Assembly: GCF_000754805.1 (NCBI RefSeq)
Contig: NZ_KN150731.1
Coordinates: 948,492 to 1,012,491 of the forward strand
DNA length: 64,000 bases
Reading direction: 5' to 3'
Source: Yersinia frederiksenii ATCC 33641
GTDB taxonomy: Bacteria; Pseudomonadota; Gammaproteobacteria; Enterobacterales; Enterobacteriaceae
Below the pieces are notes generated by a model, which made no database searches, was not told where the DNA came from, and saw only the letters and a list, made by a program, of their open reading frames with translations. Shown here piece after piece: positions 51,048-64,000 of this stretch. Made by a program: the position numbers and the translations under genes. How positions within the stretch are numbered: position 1 is the first letter of the stretch; each line of letters begins with the position of its first letter.

Positions 51048-51126
51048 ATTTATCGATATGACCATTCGGCTATGAATGATCCCTACAGTACACGCGGGCG
51101 CGCCAGTAGATGTTAAGGATATCAGC

Positions 51127-51619
51127 ATGACTGATTTATCACGGCGTAAATTGCTGACGGGCTTTTGGCAAACAGGCAAACAACAACCCTCGGCCATCCG
51201 CCCTCCCTGGTCGGTCATGGAAGCTGATTTTATTGCCGGTTGTACCCGCTGTCTTGATTGTGTTGCTGCTTGCAAAACTGGCGTATTGGTTGCCGGTAGT
51301 GGCGGATTCCCCGAAATAGATTTCCAGCACGCCGAATGCACTTTTTGCCAGGCTTGCGTGCAGGCATGTGAAGCCGACATTTTTACCTCAACGTCGCAGC
51401 CTGCATGGTCGTTAAAGATAAATATATCAGACCGCTGTTTACCTTTTCATCAGATTGAATGCCGGAGTTGTCAGGACAGTTGTGAAACCCGGGCGATTCG
51501 ATTTCGCCCACGGTTGAACGGTATTGCTCAACCCGAATTAGACCTTCCTGCCTGTACTGGCTGTGGTGCTTGTGTACCCAGTTGCCCGGTGCAGGCAGTA
51601 ACCCTCACCCGGAGTGAAG

Positions 51620-51630
<11 letters not shown>
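51127..51630 (+). CDS. napF: Ferredoxin-type protein NapF
   Basis: 167 residues from ATG 51127 (MTDLSRRKLLTGFW) with AAGGAT before it. Cysteine clusters CTRCLDCVAACKTG, CTFCQACVQACEAD, CRSCQDSCE and CTGCGACVPSCP indicate several [4Fe-4S] clusters. NapF is a cytosolic accessory protein that interacts with NapA and supports its maturation before Tat export. It is the first gene of napFDABC; napD starts inside its last codons. Confidence 0.95.
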
Positions 51631-54378
<2,748 letters not shown>

Positions 54379-54402
54379 TGCGGTGTTTTTCAGGAGAAAA
54401 TA

Positions 54403-54870
54403 ATGAATAACCAGATAGTTAAATCATTAAATCGCCGGGTTTTATCCGTGATATCGCTGCTGGCGGTATTGGTGATGGCCGGTGTCGTCAACGCGGCTAG
54501 CAATGTCGAGATGGATTTGAGCCAATCGCCAGAAGTCTCTGCTACAGCTGAAGGGAAGGTGAAAATGCCCAAACAGCAACAGCGGATGGCACTGAACTAT
54601 GTGAATCAGCCACCACTCATTCCACACAGTGTGGATGGCTATCAAATCAGTAAAAACACCAACCGCTGCCTGCAATGCCATGGTGTTGAGCATTACCGTA
54701 CCACGGGAGCCCTGCGTGTCAGCCCAACTCACTTTATTGACCGCGACGGCAAAGTATCGAGTGAAGTCTCTCCGCGCCGCTATTTCTGCTTACAGTGTCA
54801 TGTGCCACAAACTGATGCTGCGCCGATTGTCGGTAATAGTTTCCAACCAGCCCCTGGCTTTGGTCAATAA
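54403..54870 (+). CDS. napB: Diheme cytochrome c NapB
   Basis: 155 residues with a signal peptide (VISLLAVLVMAGVVNAAS, cleavage near 32) and two CxxCH heme sites (CLQCHGVEH and CLQCHVPQ). It passes electrons from NapC to NapA. GGAG precedes the ATG, 24 bp after napA. napG and napH, which lie between napA and napB in E. coli, are absent. Confidence 0.96.
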   Translation: MNNQIVKSLNRRVLSVISLLAVLVMAGVVNAASNVEMDLSQSPEVSATAEGKVKMPKQQQRMALNYVNQPPLIPHSVDGYQISKNTNRCLQCHGVEHYRTTGALRVSPTHFIDRDGKVSSEVSPRRYFCLQCHVPQTDAAPIVGNSFQPAPGFGQ

Positions 54871-54897
54871 GCTTGAGGGTTATTGTGAGAATCAACT

Positions 54898-55497
54898 ATG
54901 AATGAGACGAAAAAACCCGGTGTTATCCGACGCATATGGCAGTGGTGGCGTCGCCCTAGCCGGTTGGCGCTCGGAACATTACTGCTGATTGGCTTTGTCA
55001 GTGGCATCATTTTCTGGGGCGGTTTTAATACCGGCATGGAGATGGCAAATACCGAAAAATTCTGTATCAGCTGCCATGAGATGAAAGACAATGTTTATCA
55101 GGAATATATGGGAACCATTCACTACAGCAATCGCAGTGGTGTGAAGGCGACCTGCCCAGATTGTCATGTGCCTCATGAGTGGGGGCCGAAAATGGTGCGT
55201 AAAATCAAGGCCAGTAAAGAGCTGTATGCCAAGGCTTTCGGTTTAATTGACACGCCACAAAAGTTCGAAGCACACCGCCTAACAATGGCTGAAAATGAGT
55301 GGGCGCGAATGAAAGCCAATGGCTCGCAAGAGTGCAAAAACTGCCATAATTTCGACAACATGGATTTCACCGCGCAAAAAACTGTTGCGGCGAAAATGCA
55401 CAATACCGCCATTACCGAAGGTAAAACCTGTATTGACTGCCATAAGGGAATTGCGCATAAGTTGCCGGATATGAAGGATGTGCCGACCGGTTTCTAA
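54898..55497 (+). CDS. napC: Membrane-anchored tetraheme cytochrome NapC
   Basis: 199 residues. An N-terminal anchor (about 21-41, LALGTLLLIGFVSGIIFWGGF) and four CxxCH sites (CISCHEMKD, CPDCHVPH, CKNCHNFD, CIDCHKGI) define the NapC/NirT family. It oxidises quinol and feeds NapB/NapA. It is the last gene of napFDABC; no ccm genes follow. Confidence 0.96.
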   Translation: MNETKKPGVIRRIWQWWRRPSRLALGTLLLIGFVSGIIFWGGFNTGMEMANTEKFCISCHEMKDNVYQEYMGTIHYSNRSGVKATCPDCHVPHEWGPKMVRKIKASKELYAKAFGLIDTPQKFEAHRLTMAENEWARMKANGSQECKNCHNFDNMDFTAQKTVAAKMHNTAITEGKTCIDCHKGIAHKLPDMKDVPTGF

Positions 55498-55544
55498 AAT
55501 CCTTCGCGCTGTAGCGGTGTTAGCTGCGCTCGCACCCCCGAATC
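55498..55544. repeat. ERIC fragment after napC
   Basis: Left-arm remnant (CCTTCGCGCTGTAGCGGTGT, TAGCTGCGCTCGCACCCCCG). The core and right end are missing. Confidence 0.6.
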
Positions 55545-55585
55545 AAACGCCCTGTAGACATGATGTCAGCAGGGCGTTTTTTATT
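55545..55585 (+). terminator. Terminator of napFDABC
   Basis: AAACGCCCTG-15 nt-CAGGGCGTTT followed by TTTATT. Confidence 0.85.
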
Positions 55586-55672
55586 GCATTTGTTCCTATT
55601 GCAAATAGGTAAGGACTAACGTTAGCTAAGCGCATAGAATTCTATGATGTTATCGGGATTAAAGAAGGGCTT

Positions 55673-56248
55673 ATGTCAGTCAAAATTGAAAATATTCAGA
55701 GCCAATTGTTATCTAAAAACTGGTTTAAGCTATACAAGTATACCTTTGATTTAAAAACTGATAACGGCAGCTCAGTACAACAGATTCGTGAAGTTTATGA
55801 CCGAGGTAACGGCGCAACTATTCTGCTGTATAACCGCCAAAGTGGCACTGTGGTACTGACCAACCAATTCCGTATGCCAACTTATGTGAATGGTAATCCT
55901 GACGGTATGCTGCTGGAAGCTTGTGCTGGCTTACTGGATGACGACTCACCGGAAGAGTGTATTCGTCGTGAAGCCATGGAAGAGACGGGCTATCAGGTTG
56001 ATAAAGTACAGAAATTATTCGAAGCTTACATGTCGCCGGGTGGGGTGACTGAAATTGTTCATTTCTTCGCTGCTGAATATCATCCAGATCAGAAAGTAAC
56101 CGATGATGTGGGGGTGGAGGATGAAGTGATTGAGGTGGTGGAGTTACCCTTTACTGAAGCCATTGCCATGATTGCGGATGGCCGCATTAAAGACGGTAAA
56201 ACCATCATGCTGCTGCAACATGCCCAAATCCAGAATTGGTTTAACTAG
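55673..56248 (+). CDS. nudK: GDP-mannose pyrophosphatase NudK
   Basis: 191 residues of the Nudix family. The Nudix box is [22 protein letters not shown] near residue 85; the metal-binding REAMEE core is intact, but the first Glu of the consensus is Ser. The NudK-specific [17 protein letters not shown] follows. It hydrolyses GDP-mannose to GMP and mannose-1-phosphate. Two small palindromes (CCTATT-GCA-AATAGG and CTAACGTTAG) lie in its leader. Confidence 0.92.
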   Translation: MSVKIENIQSQLLSKNWFKLYKYTFDLKTDNGSSVQQIREVYDRGNGATILLYNRQSGTVVLTNQFRMPTYVNGNPDGMLLEACAGLLDDDSPEECIRREAMEETGYQVDKVQKLFEAYMSPGGVTEIVHFFAAEYHPDQKVTDDVGVEDEVIEVVELPFTEAIAMIADGRIKDGKTIMLLQHAQIQNWFN

Positions 56249-56421
56249 TTTTTTCTGCAATTGATTGCCGTCATCTAGGCGGCATTGACTCCCCATTTGT
56301 TGATGATCGCCGCTGATTGATAAGCAAATCCTCCTGTTGATACAAAAATGTTATGCAGAGTATGCCCTGCTTCATAGATTGTGATAAATCACTCACTATA
56401 CTGGTTCTGTTATTGGTCATA

Positions 56422-56547
56422 TATACCCTTCATCCTTGAAGTCGCAGCGGTGTTAGCTACATTCACTCACCCGAATCACTGACCTGATTAAGCTCATTGG
56501 GTTCGTTCACTTGCTGCCGACCTGCAACTTCAAGTGGCTTGGGTATA
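56422..56547. repeat. Complete ERIC element in the maeB leader
   Basis: TATACCC to GGGTATA, 126 bp, with both arms (CATCCTTGAAGTCGCAGCGG and CGACCTGCAACTTCAAGTGG) and core ACCCGAATCACTGACC. The rest of 56249-56579 shows no gene. The maeB RBS (AAAGGGA) lies after the ERIC. Confidence 0.92.
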
Positions 56548-56579
56548 ACCTCAAAGAATAAAAGCAAAGGGAACCTACA

Positions 56580-58859
56580 ATGGACGAACAATTGAAACAG
56601 AGTGCGCTTGATTTCCACCAATATCCAACACCGGGGAAAATTCAGGTGTCACCCACCAAACCGCTAGCGACTCAACGGGATTTGGCGCTGGCATATTCTC
56701 CCGGAGTTGCAGCTCCGTGTCTGGAAATTGCTGCTGATCCTTTAGCGGCCTATAAATACACGGCCCGCGGTAACTTGGTTGCGGTTATTTCTAACGGCAC
56801 TGCGGTGCTGGGGCTGGGGAATATTGGCGCGTTGGCGGGCAAGCCGGTAATGGAAGGTAAGGGGGTGCTGTTTAAGAAATTCTCCGGCATTGATGTGTTC
56901 GATATTGAAGTGGATGAGCACAACCCGGACAAACTGATTGATATTATCGCCTCGTTGGAACCGACTTTTGGCGGCATCAATCTGGAAGATATCAAAGCGC
57001 CGGAATGTTTCTATATTGAACAGAAATTGCGGGAGCGCATGAAGATCCCGGTGTTCCATGATGATCAGCATGGCACGGCCATTATCTGTACCGCGGCAGT
57101 GCTTAACGGCCTGCGCGTCGTGAAGAAAGATATCAGCGATGTGAAACTGGTGGTTTCTGGCGCTGGGGCGGCCTCCATTGCTTGTCTGAACCTGTTGGTC
57201 GCCTTGGGATTAAAACATCACAATATTACAGTCTGTGATTCTAAGGGCGTTATCTATAAAGGCCGTGAAGCCAATATGGAGCAAACCAAAGCGGCCTATG
57301 CCATTGAGGATAACGGCCAGCGTACACTGGGTGATGCCATTCCTGACGCTGATATTTTCTTAGGTTGTTCCGGTCCCGGTGTATTAACGCCAGACATGGT
57401 AAAAACCATGGCACCTAGCCCGCTCATTCTGGCGCTGGCCAACCCGGAACCTGAAATCCTGCCACCACTGGCAAAAGCCGTGCGTCCAGATGCGATTATC
57501 TGTACCGGTCGTTCGGATTATCCGAATCAGGTTAACAACGTGCTGTGTTTCCCGTTTATCTTCCGTGGCGCACTGGATGTCGGCGCAACGACTATTAATG
57601 AAGAAATGAAGCTGGCCTGTGTACACGCCATTGCTGACCTGGCATTGGCTGAGCAGAGTGATGTGGTGGCATCGGCCTATGGTGAACAAGACCTTTCCTT
57701 CGGCCCCGAATATATTATTCCTAAGCCATTTGACCCGCGCCTGATTGTGAAAATTGCCCCGGCCGTAGCAAAAGCGGCGATGGATTCCGGTGTGGCAACT
57801 CGTCCAATCACCGACTTTAGCGCCTATGTTGAGAAACTGACGGAGTTCGTCTACAAAACCAATCTGTTCATGAAACCGATTTTCTCTCAAGCGAAAAAAG
57901 AGATGAAACGGGTGGTATTGGCAGAAGGGGAAGAGGAGCGGGTATTACATGCAACTCAGGAGCTGGTTTCTCAAGGGCTGGCATATCCCATTCTGATTGG
58001 TCGCCCAAGTGTGATTGAGACCCGGCTGAAGAAACTGGGCCTGCACATTATTGCCGGAAAAGACTTTGAAGTGGTGAATAACGAGTCGGATCCACGCTTT
58101 AATGAATACTGGCATGAATACTATCAAATCATGAAACGCCGCGGTGTCTCGCAAGAACAGGCGCGGCGTGCAGTGATTGGCAACCCAACGTTGATTGGCT
58201 CCATCATGGTGCATCGCGGCGAAGCCGATGCCATGATTTGCGGCACCATCGGGACTTATCATGAGCATTATGATGTGGTTGAGAAAGTGTTCGGCTTCCG
58301 TGAAGGAGCACATGTGGCAGGGGCAATGAATGCATTATTGCTGCCAACGGGTAATACCTTTATTGCCGATACCTACGTCAATGATGACCCGACGCCAGAA
58401 CAACTGGCCGAGATCACCCTAATGGCGGCCGAAACCGTGCGTCGCTTCGGTATCGAGCCAAAAGTGGCATTATTATCGCATTCCAGCTTTGGTTCATCAG
58501 ACTGCCCGGCCGCGCGTAAAATGCGGCGGACATTGGAATTGGTCAATCAGATGGCCCCAGAGCTGGAAATTGACGGTGAAATGCACGGCGATGCGGCGCT
58601 CGTTCCAAGCATTCGCCATGACTTAATGCCGGACAGCCCACTGAAAGGGGCCGCTAACATATTGATTATGCCCAATATGGAAGCCGCACGAATCAGCTAT
58701 AACTTGCTGCGAGTGACTTCTTCTGAGGGGGTAACGGTCGGTCCGGTATTGATGGGCGTGGCAAAACCTGTTCATATTCTGACGCAGATTGCTTCAGTGC
58801 GCCGTATCGTGAATATGGTGGCGTTAGCGGTGGTGGAAGCGCAAACCCAACCCCTTTGA
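56580..58859 (+). CDS. maeB: NADP-dependent malic enzyme MaeB
   Basis: 759 residues in two parts. The N-terminal malic enzyme (about 1-425) has [18 protein letters not shown], the metal site [22 protein letters not shown] and the Rossmann [16 protein letters not shown]. The C-terminal phosphotransacetylase-like domain (about 430-759, [19 protein letters not shown] to [20 protein letters not shown]) has a regulatory role in the family. It converts malate to pyruvate with NADPH production. It is a single-gene unit ended by a hairpin. Confidence 0.97.
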   Translation: MDEQLKQSALDFHQYPTPGKIQVSPTKPLATQRDLALAYSPGVAAPCLEIAADPLAAYKYTARGNLVAVISNGTAVLGLGNIGALAGKPVMEGKGVLFKKFSGIDVFDIEVDEHNPDKLIDIIASLEPTFGGINLEDIKAPECFYIEQKLRERMKIPVFHDDQHGTAIICTAAVLNGLRVVKKDISDVKLVVSGAGAASIACLNLLVALGLKHHNITVCDSKGVIYKGREANMEQTKAAYAIEDNGQRTLGDAIPDADIFLGCSGPGVLTPDMVKTMAPSPLILALANPEPEILPPLAKAVRPDAIICTGRSDYPNQVNNVLCFPFIFRGALDVGATTINEEMKLACVHAIADLALAEQSDVVASAYGEQDLSFGPEYIIPKPFDPRLIVKIAPAVAKAAMDSGVATRPITDFSAYVEKLTEFVYKTNLFMKPIFSQAKKEMKRVVLAEGEEERVLHATQELVSQGLAYPILIGRPSVIETRLKKLGLHIIAGKDFEVVNNESDPRFNEYWHEYYQIMKRRGVSQEQARRAVIGNPTLIGSIMVHRGEADAMICGTIGTYHEHYDVVEKVFGFREGAHVAGAMNALLLPTGNTFIADTYVNDDPTPEQLAEITLMAAETVRRFGIEPKVALLSHSSFGSSDCPAARKMRRTLELVNQMAPELEIDGEMHGDAALVPSIRHDLMPDSPLKGAANILIMPNMEAARISYNLLRVTSSEGVTVGPVLMGVAKPVHILTQIASVRRIVNMVALAVVEAQTQPL

Positions 58860-58882
58860 TATTCGTATTCGCTGTTGTCAAT

Positions 58883-58907
58883 CAAACCCGCCTGGTGCGG
58901 GTTTTTA
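58883..58907 (+). terminator. Terminator of maeB
   Basis: AAACCCGC-CTGGT-GCGGGTTT followed by TTACTTTTC. Confidence 0.85.
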
Positions 58908-58923
58908 CTTTTCTGGGGAAAAT

Positions 58924-59381
58924 CTAGCGGCGGGCTTTGCTGGCTTGCTGTAACCATTTATCCAGCTCATTGGCAAATTGCTGACGGTCGCGCTGATTTA
59001 GGGTATTGGGGCCACCAGTCTGAATACCGCTGGCGCGCATGGTATCCATAAAATCACGCATATTGAGACGCTCACGGATGGTGTCTGGAGTATAGCGTTC
59101 CCCTCGTGGATTGAGGGCGATAGCACCTTTCTCAATGACCTCTGCTGCCAGTGGAATATCAGCGGTGATCACCAGATCATTTTTCTCTACACGCTGCACT
59201 ATCTCGTTGTCGGCGACATCAAAACCAGCCGCTACTTGTAAGGTCCGAATATATTTCGAAGGCGGGGTTTTCAATGGCTGATTAGCCACCAAAGTCACCA
59301 TCATGCTGGTACGGTCTGCGGCACGAAATAACACCTCTTTAATAACATTCGGACAGGCGTCCGCATCAACCCAAATCTGCA

Positions 59382-59382
<1 letters not shown>
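58924..59382 (-). CDS. yaiI: UPF0178/YaiI-YqxD family protein
   Basis: 152 residues from ATG 59382 ([22 protein letters not shown]); the start overlaps the hemF stop by one base (TGATG), so it is coupled to hemF. A longer frame to 59409 has no family support. The fold is PIN-like, with acidic residues in WVDADACP and [17 protein letters not shown] and the conserved LNPRGERYT. No function is established for the family. Confidence 0.92.
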
Positions 59383-60335
<953 letters not shown>

Positions 60336-60543
60336 TCAGGGGCTAAGTATACCTTGATTCACCCTTATTATTGTACTCTCAGTGTGGATTAGCGCTGATC
60401 GCGGCAGGAATGAGACAAGATTTATCCGGTTCTCGTTAAAGATTATTATGTTCTACCGCGGCGGGAAATATCACTTTACTATTGCGTGATATAATATTGC
60501 GTAATAGTCAGAATATCCATTTTACTCAAGGGTGCGAACATCC

Positions 60544-60969
60544 ATGGAAATCCGCGTATTTCAGCAAGACGATTTTGAAGAAGTGATTCTGCTGTGGGAG
60601 CATTGTGACTTGTTGCGGCCTTGGAATGATCCGGAAATGGATATTGAACGTAAGCTCAATCATGACCCCGAATTGTTTTTAGTGGCTGAAGTCAGCGGAG
60701 CCATTGTCGGTTCGGTGATGGGGGGTTATGACGGCCATCGTGGTTCTGCTTATTATTTAGGGGTTCATCCCGACTTCCGTGGTCGTGGCTTTGCCAATGC
60801 GCTGATCAGCCGGTTAGAAAAGAAATTAATTGCCCGCGGCTGCCCGAAGCTCAATATCATGCTGCGCGAAGATAATGACGCAGTGATTGGCATGTATGAA
60901 AAGCTCGATTACGAAACCCAAGACAGCATTATGCTGGGCAAACGGCTGATTGTCGATCAAGAGTATTGA
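60544..60969 (+). CDS. ypeA: GNAT acetyltransferase YpeA
   Basis: 141 residues from ATG 60544 ([38 protein letters not shown]). Acetyl-CoA site is [24 protein letters not shown]. It is colinear with E. coli YpeA, whose substrate is not firmly known (sequence is RimI-like). A frame-compatible ATG 12 bp earlier is less likely. It is divergent from hemF. Confidence 0.94.
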   Translation: MEIRVFQQDDFEEVILLWEHCDLLRPWNDPEMDIERKLNHDPELFLVAEVSGAIVGSVMGGYDGHRGSAYYLGVHPDFRGRGFANALISRLEKKLIARGCPKLNIMLREDNDAVIGMYEKLDYETQDSIMLGKRLIVDQEY

Positions 60970-61001
60970 GGGTTATTTAAAAATGCTAACAAGCGATTAA
61001 T

Positions 61002-61022
61002 CGGGGGCTTTTTAATCCCCCG
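61002..61022 (+). terminator. Hairpin after ypeA
   Basis: CGGGGG-9 nt-CCCCCG. The T-run is inside the loop rather than after the stem. Confidence 0.5.
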
Positions 61023-61058
61023 TATTTGAGGTGACTTTCCGCTAATTAATATAATAAT

Positions 61059-61093
61059 CCTATCCTCATGCATCCCAAAAGGTAGAGGATAGG
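61059..61093 (-). terminator. Terminator of the ygiW/ydeI-type gene
   Basis: CCTATCCTC-17 nt-GAGGATAGG; on the minus strand it is followed by ATTATTATATT. Confidence 0.65.
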
Positions 61094-61107
61094 AGATCAG
61101 CAATTAA

Positions 61108-61521
61108 TTACTTAATCTTGGTTATTTTCTTCACATCAACTTCCACAGAGTTCCAGTCTTTATCAACTTTCCCTTCGATTTGCACTTTATCTTGTGGCGT
61201 AATGGTTTGGCCATTCCAGCGTTTGTCATCAATATCAACAGTAATGGTACCGGTGCCGTCACGGAAAGTATATGTCTCGTGGCCTAAGCGCTCGGTGATA
61301 TTTCCTTGCAGAGTGACATGGGCGTCATCGCGCATAGTTTTGACTTTATCTACTGTGGTATTGCTGGCATTAGGACCAGAAAATCCGCCTTGGGTTACCG
61401 GCTGAGTCTGTGTCGTTGCCGGGCCATCAAAACCTCCTTGTGCGGTATTTGTTGCACTTTGAGCCAAGAATGGGGTGCTGCATAACATAACTAAGGTGGC
61501 CGCTAAGGTGAGTTTCTTCAT
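61108..61521 (-). CDS. YgiW/YdeI family stress-tolerance OB-fold protein
   Basis: 137 residues. A signal peptide (MKKLTLAATLVMLCSTPFLAQSA) is followed by two GGFxGP motifs (GGFDGP and GGFSGP) and a BOF/OB-fold domain (DDAHVTLQGNITERLGHETYTFRDGTGTITVDIDDKRWNGQTITPQDKVQIEGKVDKDWNSVEVDVKKI). It is periplasmic; E. coli relatives YgiW and YdeI are linked to peroxide and antimicrobial-peptide stress. Sequence is closer to YgiW than to YdeI, but the location does not settle which. It is divergent from yfeY across 385 bp. Confidence 0.9.
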   Translation of the reverse strand: MKKLTLAATLVMLCSTPFLAQSATNTAQGGFDGPATTQTQPVTQGGFSGPNASNTTVDKVKTMRDDAHVTLQGNITERLGHETYTFRDGTGTITVDIDDKRWNGQTITPQDKVQIEGKVDKDWNSVEVDVKKITKIK

Positions 61522-61906
61522 TTTATTGCTCCTTCAATGCATGAATAATGACATCTGAAAACTGAGGCCTAACCAGCCTCACGTTACCCAATACTAGACC
61601 AATATAGCGTTGGAATTTGCTTAATAGTAAGGTAATCAACCGTGAAATATCCAGATTCTATAAGTATAAATGGGGATAAACTCTTTCTTATCAACCCTAT
61701 CGGCGTCTTTTCTTCTGACCCATTTAAGCTGATTCGGTGAGGTGATTGCGGGTCTAATGATGAAAGCATTGAGGGTTAGGGCACTTTTTCAGCCGTACGG
61801 ACTCCAATCTCTGGTTATCTTTTTTCAACTGTCCCTATCTTGCTTTTGTTGCTGTTACTTTGCGGCAAGGCTTATTGGATGCAGTGGTTTTCTTAAGGAG
61901 TGTTAG
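61522..61906. other. 385-bp intergenic region with sigma-E-like promoter
   Basis: No gene is seen. An AGGCCT-centred small repeat (GAGGC-CTAACCA-GCCTC, about 61563-61579) lies near the ygiW-type start. The sigma-E-like promoter for yfeY is given separately. Confidence 0.5.
61780..61807 (+). promoter_or_regulatory. Candidate sigma-E promoter of yfeY
   Basis: GGCACTT, 16 bases, TCCAA, close to the GGAACTT-N15/16-TCAAA consensus. It predicts a ~90-base leader. YfeY is known as an RpoE-regulated lipoprotein in E. coli. Confidence 0.5.
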
Positions 61907-62518
61907 ATGAATATTCGCCCACGGTTTTCTGGGGTGCGCTTGTTATTACTGGGGGCCCCTTTGTTGTTGGCCGGGTGTTCGAGCATGTCCGGTTTTTCTT
62001 GGTCAAGTTTGTCTCCACTTAATTGGTTCAGTGGCAGCAGCAGTATGCAGGTTACTGATAATGGTGTCGGTGGGATCACCGCCAGCACACCACTGACAGA
62101 GAGTGACATTAAAGAAGGTCTGAAAGGCGATTATCGGTTGCGTAGTGGTATGGCAACTAATGATGGCAAGCTGGTATCTTTCTATCAGGCAATGAAGGAA
62201 GACCAAATCAAACTGGTTATTTCTGGCCAGCCGAAAGGCACGGTAGAGCGAATCGATGTGATGGATAAAAGTATTCCTAGCCAATGGGGTGTGACGATAG
62301 GTACGCCATTTAGCGAGTTATATAAAAAAGCCTTTGGCGCTTGTCAAATGGGCACTGGCGATGATGCCGCACAGATAGAATGTGTTGCGCCAAACAGTTC
62401 GCATGTTAGCTATTTATTTGATGGCGACTGGCATGGCCCAGAAGGATTAATGCCATCGGATGATACGCTGCAAAGCTGGAAAGTGAGTAAGATTATTTGG
62501 CGTGCTAAAAGCGAATAA
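61907..62518 (+). CDS. yfeY: RpoE-regulated lipoprotein YfeY
   Basis: 203 residues with a lipoprotein signal (RLLLLGAPLLLAGC, lipidated Cys at 24). It is colinear with E. coli YfeY through VGGITASTPLTESDIKEGLKGDYRLRSGM, GTPFSELYKKAFGACQ and GPEGLMPSDDTLQSWKVSKIIWR. The function is unknown. AAGGAG precedes the ATG. Confidence 0.93.
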   Translation: MNIRPRFSGVRLLLLGAPLLLAGCSSMSGFSWSSLSPLNWFSGSSSMQVTDNGVGGITASTPLTESDIKEGLKGDYRLRSGMATNDGKLVSFYQAMKEDQIKLVISGQPKGTVERIDVMDKSIPSQWGVTIGTPFSELYKKAFGACQMGTGDDAAQIECVAPNSSHVSYLFDGDWHGPEGLMPSDDTLQSWKVSKIIWRAKSE

Positions 62519-62545
62519 ATATTATTATCTTCTGGTAAATCCTAA

Positions 62546-62586
62546 TTAAGGCGCAGGTTATCTTTAGCGCCTTAATAATATTTTTA
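62546..62586 (+). terminator. Terminator of yfeY
   Basis: TTAAGGCGC-12 nt-GCGCCTTAA followed by TAATATTTTT. Confidence 0.8.
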
Positions 62587-62704
62587 CACTCCTCGATGCC
62601 CTATTTCCGTGCTCAATATTATTTTGCGCTGACGCAAGGTTATTTTTATCGCTTCAGTTATTATATCCAGCATAACCAATATCGATCTCTAGTAAGGAAA
62701 GAAT

Positions 62705-63610
62705 ATGACTCAAGTTCAGAGTGGCATTTTGCTGGAACACTGCCGTTTTGCCATTTTTATGGAAGCAAAAGTGCAAGGTGAATTTGATGCTATTCGTCAG
62801 GGATGCAAAAAATTCTGCCAGACATTAGAAGGATTACAGCAAAAATTCCCCAATGAACATTTGGGTGCGGTTATTGCTTTCGGTTCAGATGTTTGGCATG
62901 ACTTATCGAATGGTAAGGGTGCAAAAGAGTTAAAGCCTTTTGTCCCCTTGGGTAAAGCGCCAATAATAGCTCCTGCTACTCAACGTGATTTATTGATTCA
63001 TATTCAGTCACTGCGGCAGGATATCAACTTTACCTTAGCGCAAGCTGCGCTGGCTGCATTTGGTGATGCGATTGCGGTTGAAGAAGAGACTCATGGCTTC
63101 CGCTGGGTGGAAGAGCGGGATTTTACCGGCTTTATTGATGGCACCGAGAACCCGCAAGGGGAGAGTCGTCCCGAAGTGGCGGTAATTGCAGAAGGTGAAG
63201 AGGATGCTGGTGGCAGCTATATATTAGTTCAGCGCTATGAGCATGACCTGAAAAAATGGCAACGTATCCCCGAGAGTAAACAAGAGCAAATTGTTGGGCG
63301 CACCAAACTAGATAGCCAGGAATTGGCTTCAGATCAGCGCCCGGATACTTCCCATGTTAGCCGTGTTGATCTTAAAGAAGATGGCAAAGGGTTGAAAATT
63401 CTGCGCCAAAGTTTGCCGTATGGAACTGCCAGCGGCAAACATGGCCTATATTTCATTGCTTATTGCGCGCGCTTACATAATATCGAACAGCAATTATTGA
63501 GCATGTTTGGCTCATTAGACGGTAAACATGATTTGTTACTCGGCTTTAGTAAGCCAGTCACCGGCAGTTACTATTTTGCGCCGTCACTGACCAAATTATT
63601 ATCGCTATAA
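62705..63610 (+). CDS. yfeX: Dye-decolorizing-type heme peroxidase YfeX
   Basis: 301 residues. The DyP signature [11 protein letters not shown] has the catalytic Asp near 143, and the proximal heme His is in [10 protein letters not shown] near 215. [23 protein letters not shown] and the tail SLTKLLSL are typical. It is a cytosolic porphyrinogen peroxidase/heme-binding protein; a deferrochelatase role has been proposed and disputed. AAGGAAAG precedes the ATG. It follows yfeY as in E. coli. Confidence 0.95.
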   Translation: MTQVQSGILLEHCRFAIFMEAKVQGEFDAIRQGCKKFCQTLEGLQQKFPNEHLGAVIAFGSDVWHDLSNGKGAKELKPFVPLGKAPIIAPATQRDLLIHIQSLRQDINFTLAQAALAAFGDAIAVEEETHGFRWVEERDFTGFIDGTENPQGESRPEVAVIAEGEEDAGGSYILVQRYEHDLKKWQRIPESKQEQIVGRTKLDSQELASDQRPDTSHVSRVDLKEDGKGLKILRQSLPYGTASGKHGLYFIAYCARLHNIEQQLLSMFGSLDGKHDLLLGFSKPVTGSYYFAPSLTKLLSL

Positions 63611-63626
63611 TATCCAAGCGGATAAC

Positions 63627-63660
63627 AGAAAGGTCGGATATCCGGCCTTTCTATTTTTTT
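63627..63660 (+). terminator. Terminator of yfeX
   Basis: AGAAAGGTCGGA-TA-TCCGGCCTTTCT (one G-U pair, tight loop) followed by ATTTTTTT. Confidence 0.88.
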
Positions 63661-63680
63661 GTGCCTAGCCATCACTTTAA

Positions 63681-64000
63681 TTAAGCAGGATAGATAGCAT
63701 CACGCATTCTATTTACCACCGTTTGTTTTTGTTCTTTGGTCAGTGCGCGCAAGGGCAGACGAGGGTTACCGGCATCAATACCGTGTAATTGCATCGCCGC
63801 TTTACCGGCGGCAACACCACCAAACTCGACCAACACCCGAATAAGCGCGATGACCTGATCCATACTGCGTTGAACTGCAGCTTGATTTCCCGCATTAAAA
63901 TCAGCAATGATCTTTTGGAACAATGGAGCGGCATAGTTATAAGTGCTGCCGACTGCACCAATAGCCCCGACTGCCAACCCACCCGGTAAATGTTCATCTA
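63681..64000 (-). CDS. DapA/NanA-family lyase, probably N-acetylneuraminate lyase (3' part)
   Basis: The frame is open from the window edge to the stop at 63681, giving about 105 C-terminal residues. DEHLPGGLAVGAIGAVGSTYNYAAPLFQKII is the conserved end of the aldolase barrel in sialic-acid lyases (GSTYN), followed by PRLPLRALTKEQKQTVVNRM. The GSTYNY and PRLPL segments favour NanA over DapA. The active-site lysine and start lie outside the window. A nan catabolic cluster may continue beyond 64000. Confidence 0.75.
   Translation of the reverse strand, partial: DEHLPGGLAVGAIGAVGSTYNYAAPLFQKIIADFNAGNQAAVQRSMDQVIALIRVLVEFGGVAAGKAAMQLHGIDAGNPRLPLRALTKEQKQTVVNRMRDAIYPA

Larger units (their letters stand above)
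50532..51126. promoter_or_regulatory. narP/napF divergent control region
   Basis: No gene is seen. It contains a class II FNR promoter for nap (50924-50965) and a Fur-box-like sequence (51029-51047), given separately. The rest (50532-50900) is AT-rich. No clear NarP 7-2-7 heptamer pair was recognised. Confidence 0.6.

Noticed and set aside
63740-63997. 85-codon minus-strand frame at the right edge
   Set aside because: It is out of frame with the sialic-acid-lyase-like sequence, which is open to the edge and has conserved motifs.

Overview
The window is chromosomal DNA of a Yersinia-type enterobacterium. The orthologues and their order (mdtABC-yegD-dgcE, ppk-ppx, purMN/upp-uraA-hda, bepA-perM-bcp-gcvR-dapA-bamC-purC, tmcA-ypfH-ypfN-dapE-yffB-ypfM-acrD, narP/napFDABC, maeB, hemF-ypeA, yfeY-yfeX) are those of the Enterobacterales core. 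At least a dozen ERIC elements, many of them truncated, lie between genes, a density I associate with Yersinia. No IS element, tRNA, rRNA or CRISPR array was seen.

Layout. 1-6374 (minus): multidrug RND pump mdtABC, with mdtC cut by the window edge. 6640-13065 (minus): Hsp70-like yegD, membrane diguanylate cyclase dgcE, Mg2+ transporter mgtE. 13230-22184: polyphosphate/phosphate block. yfgG, ppx and ppk are on the minus strand. Divergent from them is a second Pst-type phosphate ABC transporter (pstC, pstA, pstB) whose two permeases carry very large periplasmic insertions. 22525-24487: flagellin lysine methylase fliB followed by a decayed tandem copy. 24527-30341: speG, purine genes purM-purN, pyrimidine salvage upp-uraA, and replication regulator hda with a CTG start. 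30446-37837: envelope and core metabolism (yfgD-bepA, perM, bcp-gcvR, dapA-bamC, purC). 38048-45685: ypfJ, a UPF0756 protein, tmcA, ypfH, ypfN, an M15 peptidase translationally coupled to dapE, yffB and a TPR protein. 45886-50531: mini-gene ypfM, acrD, a small winged-helix protein with a 22-bp perfect palindrome in front, and narP. 51127-55497: periplasmic nitrate reductase napFDABC. 55673-64000: nudK, maeB, hemF-yaiI, ypeA, a ygiW/ydeI-type gene, yfeY, yfeX and the end of a sialic-acid-lyase-like gene.

The least ordinary items are these. (1) Between tmcA and ypfH (41516-41820) lies a hairpin-rich block followed by a short ORF beginning like phage Icd-like proteins. It looks like an orphan P1/P4-type C4 antisense RNA/icd module, with no prophage around it. 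(2) The Pst2 permeases have a propeller-like and a coiled-coil periplasmic domain. (3) fliB and its promoter-like block were duplicated and one copy has decayed. (4) ERIC copies supply or abut ribosome binding sites, a stop codon and leader regions. (5) The nap promoter region combines an FNR site with a Fur box. (6) ypfM forms a self-contained ~200-nt transcription unit.

All functional names rest on recognition of protein families and gene order from memory. No database search was run. Start codons were adjusted from the longest possible reading frames where family length, Shine-Dalgarno position or an upstream ERIC argued for it.
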